Source: Simmondsia chinensis (taxonomy: Eukaryota; Streptophyta; Magnoliopsida; Caryophyllales; Simmondsiaceae). Taken from it: a stretch of 64,000 bases of DNA. A program made the translations under genes and the position numbers. The stretch spans positions 10,703,501 to 10,767,500 of the forward strand of contig JAGTTD010000022.1 in assembly GCA_018398585.1 (NCBI GenBank). Direction: 5' to 3'. Every line of letters starts with the position of its first letter. Position 1 is the first letter of the stretch. Positions 58,331 to 64,000 of this stretch are shown piece after piece. The notes under the pieces are model-generated. The model had not been told where the DNA came from. It searched no databases and saw only the letters and a program-made list of their open reading frames with translations.

Positions 58331-59290
58331 CGTCATTCATGTTCTTCCATTTTTGTTTTATCGCCGCTATCACGTGCCTTGGGGTGCTTGTTATAGCTTT
58401 GTGCTCCCCACGGGTAGGTCTTAGGGTTCAGGGCTTGATTTTTCTTACGTCCATGAATTTTCCAAGGTCGCCTTTTTTTCTTTAACTCGTCCATTCGATA
58501 CCTAAGTGCTCGACAGTCTTTGGTATCATGTCCGGGTTCATCATGATACTCACACCATTTCTTTTGGTTCATCTTCAATTCGGGGTTTGGTTGGGTCCTA
58601 TCCTTCGTTGTCTTGGGCTTCTTTACTTCCAAGAGTAACCTGGGCGGCTTCCTTGGTCTGAAGTTGCGATTCCTTCTTAAATTTCTCACCACCCTCTCCA
58701 TCCTCAGATTGGGGCCACGAACATACATTATGCTTTTTCTATGCTCTTGTTTTGGTTGTTCAGCCTTGGCCATTACATCTTCAGCAATGATGTACTTGTT
58801 GGCTTTTACCCATAACGCATCTACAGTCATAGGGAGGGCCTTTGTGAGAGAGAACTTGAAGTCACCGTTTTGTCACCCGTTGATGAAGGCGGTGATGGCC
58901 ATTTCGTCTGCGAGATTTGGGATGTTGATCATTGCCTTGGAGAAATGCCGGATGAATCCCCTTAAGGATTCATCCTTAGTTTGTCGAGACGGATTAACTG
59001 GGCGACGGTGTTCTTTCTCCGTTTATTACTTAAGGAGTGGTAAGTGAATTTCTTCGAAAGTTCCCAAAAACTACGTATCGAACTGTTTGGAACGGAGGTG
59101 AGCTAAGCCTGTGCCATGGGTTTTAGGGTGGCCGGGAAACACTTGCACCATACGTCTTCTAGGGCGTCATGAATGTGCATTCAAGTCGCGAATCCCGAAA
59201 TGTGTTCGTCTGGATCTTGAGTCCCGTTAAACATTTCTAAGTTGGGCCACTTCACTTTCCCCATGGGGGAAGACATTATTAGGGCATGAA
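58331..59290 (-). pseudogene. Tat-lineage gag
   Basis: The minus strand from about 59280 gives MSSPMGKVKWPNLEMFNGTQDPDEHISGF, a degraded core, ITAFI.G...GDFKFSLTKALPMTVDALWVKANKYI (165-codon open frame), and a zinc-knuckle-like KWCEYHDEPGHDTKDCRALRYRMDEL. The order and the C.YH...GHDT..C knuckle are typical of Tat/Athila-type gag. Several stops and frame changes lie in the N-terminal half. Confidence 0.85.
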
Positions 59291-59667
59291 GATTGAGCAG
59301 GTGATGGGTATTCTTCCTAATGCCTTGGATGCCGTTCCATCGAGGTTGGTGTTTATGTCCGATTCAAGCTGGAGGCGGGTCCTTCCCGTCGCATGTTTTT
59401 GCTTCCAAGGGCGTCGGTGTACCTTGTTTGTTTCGGCCTCCTATTTGCTCTTCTTGCCACCATGCTCTGTGGAGGCGAGGGATTCGACTGCAACGTCTGA
59501 TTTGCTTTGGGGAGTGTGGTGGAGATTTGTCTGATGGATTTTGATCGGCGAGCTACATGATCAATGTTCGAAGTTCATGGAACTGACTTTGAGTGACGTA
59601 TTTGTCTCTCGACTTCTTGGGCGAAGAAGGGGATTCTATTGAGTTGTTTGGGGGAAAGTTTTCCATT

Positions 59668-59684
59668 TCCCACAAACGACGCCA
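59668..59684 (-). other. Primer-binding site of the Tat element
   Basis: The minus strand reads TGGCGTCGTTTGTGGGA, starting two bases inside LTR L3. It is not of the methionine type. It resembles the TGGCGCCGTT.. sites of Tat/Athila elements. Confidence 0.75.
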
Positions 59685-59686
59685 AT

Positions 59687-60236
59687 TGTTCTAGGTACAT
59701 GTTCTTTTAATGAAAGGTTAATCTCAAACCTCTTTTTATTAATTAAGGGATTAGATACAGGAGTATTTTGTTGTAATACAAAAGTGGTAGAAAGAAAGAA
59801 AAAAATGACTTATCTTTCTCCCAAGGTTTTGGGTGATATTTATAGCCTTTACATGGGGAGACTTTCCCCTTTATAGAACAAGGGGTATTTCTCTAGGTGT
59901 GCTAATTTGGGGCAATATGCCCCTAGGTCAGGAGTTTTTGATCTCGGGTGGCTGTTTCCGTGTGCGCTGTGATGGATAGTTGAGATAGTCAGTCACTTGG
60001 GCGAGGCCCATAACTCGGGGCGAGATTCTCCTTGTGGTCAAGGATCCTGTCCCGGGTATTTGTTGAGGTGTCGGTGATTTGCACTTGCATTTTGGTGGCA
60101 AGATGGAACTGGATGGGGCGAGATGAGGTTGTCCATGGTCGTGGGCTGAAATGTATCTCGGTGGCGAGATGTGTCCCGGACCCCAAAGGCCTTGTTGTTA
60201 TTCTTTTATTCGGAGTCTATTTGCGAGTTGTTATCA
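59687..60236 (-). repeat. LTR L3 (5' LTR of the full Tat unit)
   Basis: The minus-strand start is TGATAACAACTC and the end CCTAGAACA. A minus-strand TATA motif CTATAAATAT lies at 59836-59845. Followed on the right by the duplication TTATG. Confidence 0.9.
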
Positions 60237-60241
60237 TTATG

Positions 60242-60582
60242 TAAAAGACATTTACATGCACATGTACATATACGTATAATATGTATATCCCCCGCCTCCT
60301 CCAATTTTTTCAGGTTAAGTATTCTCAACGCCTCAGTATAATATAAATAGGCACAAGCGGCAGCCAGTTAAAAAATGAAAAAAATGAGTGAATTAGAGGG
60401 ATTGAGAAATGGAATTGAGAGAGGGATTAAATAATATACTATTAAAAGAATTATTTAAATAGAGGAAAAACTTTTCTGATTCCTAAGTTTTGAAATAAAA
60501 TATTTATTATTTTTTAAATATATTTAAATTTATATTTTTAATTTCTTTTTTATGAATATGATATGTCCCTAATTTTGTAATA
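60242..60582 (+). repeat. 3' LTR of copia D, right part
   Basis: It resumes the LTR broken at 40692 and matches 33183-33493, including the TATA region. It ends CTAATTTTGTAATA, only about 140 bp before the KH gene start codon. Confidence 0.88.
60342..60350 (+). promoter_or_regulatory. LTR TATA box upstream of the KH gene
   Basis: TATAAATAG, identical to the core of the TATA box in the 5' LTR of copia D (33264-33272). It lies in the same orientation as, and about 375 bp upstream of, the KH start codon. It could act as an alternative promoter. This is inference from position only. Confidence 0.5.
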
Positions 60583-60724
60583 CATGGTACATTATCGTTT
60601 TAAGGTATTTTAAACCATTAGTAAACAAAACCCATTTCTTCCCCAACTTTTTCAAACGACTTTCCTGAAACCCCTCTGTCTCTCTCTCTCGCGGTCTCTC
60701 TCGCTCACCTCAGAGACAGCAACT

Positions 60725-61171
60725 ATGGCGCAGCAGCAAGGGCAATACCCATCTCTCGCTCAACACCAACCCTACCTTCCACCCCAACAACAACAACAGT
60801 CTTACTATCCTCCTCCTCACCCCATTCATCTCCCTCACCCCATCTCTTACCCCCACCATCACCACCAATACCCCCCATACCATCACCCTCTCCCTCACCT
60901 TCCCCCCTATCACTACCAGCCTCCTCACCCCCATGTCCCCCCCTCCTACTCCGAGCGGCCCTCCGCGAAGCGCCAGCGGGAGGCGGCGCCTGTCGGTGAT
61001 GGGGATGGTGATGGGCCGGCGACAAAGCGGCGGACGCTGCGGCAGGATGTGGTGTTTAGGGTTGTGGTGCCGTCGCGCCAGATTGGGAAGGTTATTGGTA
61101 AGGGAGGGTATCGAATTCAGAGGATTAGAGATGAGACTAGAGCTACTATCAAGATTGCTGATGCCATTGCT
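60725..61171 (+). CDS. KH-domain RNA-binding protein, exon 1
   Basis: This is the first coding exon (149 codons) of a host gene. The ATG sits in a good context (CAACTATGGCG) after a CT-rich leader (60672-60715). Residues 1-75 are low-complexity glutamine/proline/histidine/tyrosine. A basic segment (KRQRE, TKRRTLRQ) follows. Residues ~113-149 begin a KH fold, DVVFRVVVPSRQIGKVIGKGGYRIQRIRDETRATIKIADAIA, here listed only by key parts: VIGKGG is the GXXG loop (IGKGG) that contacts single-stranded RNA. The donor site GT (61172) follows in phase 0. The predicted protein resembles plant PEPPER/HEN4-type multi-KH proteins; which one is uncertain. Confidence 0.9.
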
Positions 61172-64000
61172 GTGAGTTTTTTTTTTTGGGATGTTGTTTT
61201 GTGTTTATTTGGCTAATTGGGAGCGATTGTGTTTGCTTGTTTGATTATAAATGATGAGAGTAAAGAAAGAATCATGATGATTTTGTTAAATTTTATCCGG
61301 AACATGTAAGGTTCACATATCAGTCCTGATCTCTTTTCTCCCACTACTCCTATGCGGGATTTTATTAGACTCATATGTGGAGTCTTTTAACTATAATTAA
61401 TAGGGTATTTACCATAGAGCCTTTCAAACTATTGGTCAAAGAGATCCCATTTCCTTTTGTTTTGATAGAAAACTATTTCTACGTCAAGTTTATTATTTAT
61501 TTGTATTATTTCATAGTAACAACCACAAATATGGAAAATATTTTCCTCAGGTGAGAGGCAATTTCCTCTCAATTGACTTCCTTCAATGGAAAGGGAAAAC
61601 ATTTTCTTTCATGGAAAGGAGAACGTTTTCCATGGCAATCTCACATCATAATCATATACCTTATTCTAAACTCAACTAAGCGTGAACCTCATATAAGTTT
61701 ATATAACGAAATTCTTTAGCTAGAAAGACAAATTTTTTAATTTACAATATTGTGTGAAGAAAAATTTTATACAAGGAAAATGTTATCCGTTTTGAACCAA
61801 ATGAGACTTAATTTCATCGTACACACGCGCACACTCTCTCTAAATTATCTATTGTATTAATTTGAAACTAATATAATTCCCTAGTACTTGCTATGTTGTA
61901 GTTGAGTTAACCATAGGGGTATATTTGAGCTGTGCTTGAGCTTGTCAGGCTCGAGGCTTGGCTTGTTTACATTTAGCTCAGTTTGGGTTCTGCTCGGTTG
62001 AGCTTAAACTTGGCTTCGCGAGTTCTGAACTAGGATTGTGATCTTTAGGCTCATTTAACTCAATCGAGGCTTGTTTAGGCTCATTTGGGCTTGCACATAG
62101 CTCATTAGGCTCAAACTTGGCTTGGATGGACATATTTAAGCTAATAAATTATATCAAGGTAAGCTTGCTTAGGCTCGCGAACGTACGAGCTTGAGCTTCA
62201 CTAGGGGCTTGACTCAATAAGCTAAACAAGCTGGCTCCTCTTGGCTCGAGCTCGAAACAAGCGCAACTTTTTGAGCTTTATGATGTGGCTTGTGAGCTGC
62301 CTTGGCTCATTTACATCCCTAGTTGACCATCGACTTGTGAAAGCTGTGGACTATAGTTAAAAGCATTGTCTTTGCTTTTGAATTATCTAGACACTATTGT
62401 ACGTCATGATATTAATTGAAAAAGGGTAATGATACATATGCCAACAATCTTACCGTATATACAGTAAGTAATATGACAATGCCTGATGAAAAGAAAATAT
62501 AATAGGTAGTTACAATTTAAGGGTTAAATTTGATGCCATATCACTTTAGCATGCTATGATATGAAAAATTTTGTACAAATCATTTTCCTTATTGGAAAAG
62601 GTCACAGCCTCATCCTTCATTATCGTGTAAAGACCATACTTGAAGGGTAAGGATTGAAAATATTTAACAACTAGTGAATCTAGACTCAATTTTAGATTAA
62701 GTTTAGTGTGTAAAGTTATAAACTCTATAATACAACAACAACAACAACAACAACAGACCCAGTACCTTAAGGGCTCCCGCCTAAGTGGGGTCTGGGAGGG
62801 GTGGATGTACGCAGCCGTACCCCTTCAGGGTGTAACCCTGTCGAGAGGCTGTTTCCGAGGACCCCCAACCTTATAGGGTTGGCAACACGAGGACTTTCCA
62901 GGAGGTCACCCATCCTGGTACTACTCCCGCCCAAGCACACTTAACTTCGGAGTTCTAATGGGATCCGGTGCATTAGTGCCTGGCAAATGAACCCTAAATT
63001 TATAACTCTATCAAAATATCATATTGAAATAAGTCTATTAAGATGCATTCTTTTAACAGTTCATTACAAAGTAAGTGTTAAGATTGCTGCCATTGTGATC
63101 TATCCATCATATTTGCAGAGATATGAGGAGCGTGTTATCATCATTTGCTCGAGGGAGAATGAGGGTGGCCTTACTGATGCGGAGAAGGCGTTGTATCAGA
63201 TAGCTGCACTTATCCTCATGGTATTATTTTTTTTTCCATTCTGTGCTATTCATTAGTGATCCATTCTTTCTTCCTTTGAGGGACTTGATTATTATGGTAT
63301 TAATTATTGATATTGCATCAGAGAAAATGGGAGAAGGCCCTATGACTTTCTGCTTTTTTTCCTTCCAAAACTTTCCACATACGTGGATAGCTTTTCCAGA
63401 TAATTTTCTACTGTTTACCTGAAGGAAAAGGAAATTGAACTTACAAATATCTTTCTTTGTTTCATATTAATTTGACAATGTCACATTCCAACTTTGGCGA
63501 GATATTGGCTGTCACTTACATTAATGTTTTCCGCTTTCATGTGAGCAGACATTTCTTCCACACCAAAGCACGCCACCCCCCCCCCCCCCCCCCCCCCAAA
63601 AAAAACAAAACAGTAGCGTGTAGTCGTGCTTATATTCATGAGAAAGAACCACCATTTCCTCCCATCCAAGGAATATGAAAGGAATAAAGAAGGAAAGGTA
63701 GAAGAATTAGCAAGAAGGCCAATTAAATATAAAGGGGATTGTATAGGGACCAACAAGGCTTCTATATTATTTCTCATATGATATATTTCCTTTTTTTTTT
63801 TTTTTTTTAATGACGGTTTGGACCATTGATGCCGATTTGTGAATAAGTGAACACAAAATAATAGTATTATTCCCACGAATGAAATAACTCGTAAGGTGAT
63901 GGGTTTTTTAGTGTTCAAATAATGAACAACTTGAAGTTACAACCTTGTCACCTACCTATACGTGCTTATTATGAATCTTCATGTAGCCTGTTAGCAAAGA

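Larger units (their letters stand above)
40693..60236 (-). mobile_element. Ty3/gypsy Tat-lineage array with three LTRs
   Basis: The structure is LTR L1, short interior, LTR L2, full interior, LTR L3. It starts TGTTTTGG, ends GTTATCA, and is flanked by one perfect duplication TTATG (40688-40692 and 60237-60241) inside the copia D LTR. The element reads on the minus strand: the full unit (48423-60236) has gag, protease, RT, RNase H and integrase from right to left, then a long 3' region of nearly 6 kb with plus-strand (antisense) ORFs. The left unit lacks about 9.1 kb, including all of gag-pol. A gypsy chromovirus and a SINE are nested in it. Coding regions are broken. Confidence 0.9.
33099..60582 (+). 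mobile_element. Ty1/copia copy D, host of three nested insertions
   Basis: This is the third copy of the family, 27 bp downstream of C and in the same orientation. It extends to 60582 because a 19.5 kb Tat-lineage array is inserted in its 3' LTR (40693-60236). It also contains the small LTR element E in gag (33907-36077) and a SINE before RNase H (39422-39868). Without these it would be about 5.3 kb. No convincing terminal duplication was found (TATAG left, CATGG right). Confidence 0.85.

Overview
The window is plant nuclear DNA, from a flowering plant and most likely a dicot. The reasons are Ty1/copia and Ty3/gypsy retrotransposons of plant lineages (a Tat-lineage element and a chromodomain-bearing gypsy element), LTRs with primer-binding sites of the initiator-methionine tRNA type, plant SINEs and hAT-like miniature elements, AT-rich spacer, and one spliced host gene with GT...AG junctions. 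The species cannot be named from this sequence. About 60 kb is a stack of nested transposable elements. The only convincing host gene is a KH-domain RNA-binding protein gene that starts at 60725 and runs off the right end.

Layout. (1) 1106-13222: a copia remnant ('M', minus strand). A chain of four LTRs and three internal domains (1377-6013, flanked by AATAT) sits in its 3' LTR, and a second copia element ('K', 7097-12826) sits in its RNase H. (2) 13222-26126: a plus-strand copia copy ('A/B'). It is broken by a 2.0 kb hAT-like insertion (14616-16615) and by a 6.1 kb insertion (17275-23369), which itself carries a gag-only LTR element (18635-21291). (3) 26144-27044: an element with long terminal inverted repeats. 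(4) 27063-33071: a second copy of the same copia family ('C'), carrying three SINE insertions and one hAT-type miniature element. (5) 33099-60582: a third copy ('D'), carrying a small LTR element ('E', 33907-36077), a SINE, and, inside its 3' LTR, a 19.5 kb Tat-lineage array with three LTRs (40693-60236, flanked by TTATG). That array holds a nested gypsy chromovirus ('G', 42026-47592) and two copies of a captured F-box-like gene. (6) 60725-64000: the KH gene, with a hAT-type miniature element and a 5S-rRNA-headed SINE in its first intron.

Most boundaries rest on target-site duplications (TSDs) and on empty-site comparison among the three related copia copies A/B, C and D. Nearly all transposon genes carry stops or frameshifts, so I list them as pseudogenes. 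The most unusual items are: a SINE family whose 3' body is joined to different 5' heads, one of them 5S rRNA; two independent multi-LTR chains, each inside a single TSD; a deletion derivative of the Tat element that lost gag-pol but kept the F-box cargo; and a copia LTR with an intact TATA motif just upstream of the KH gene.
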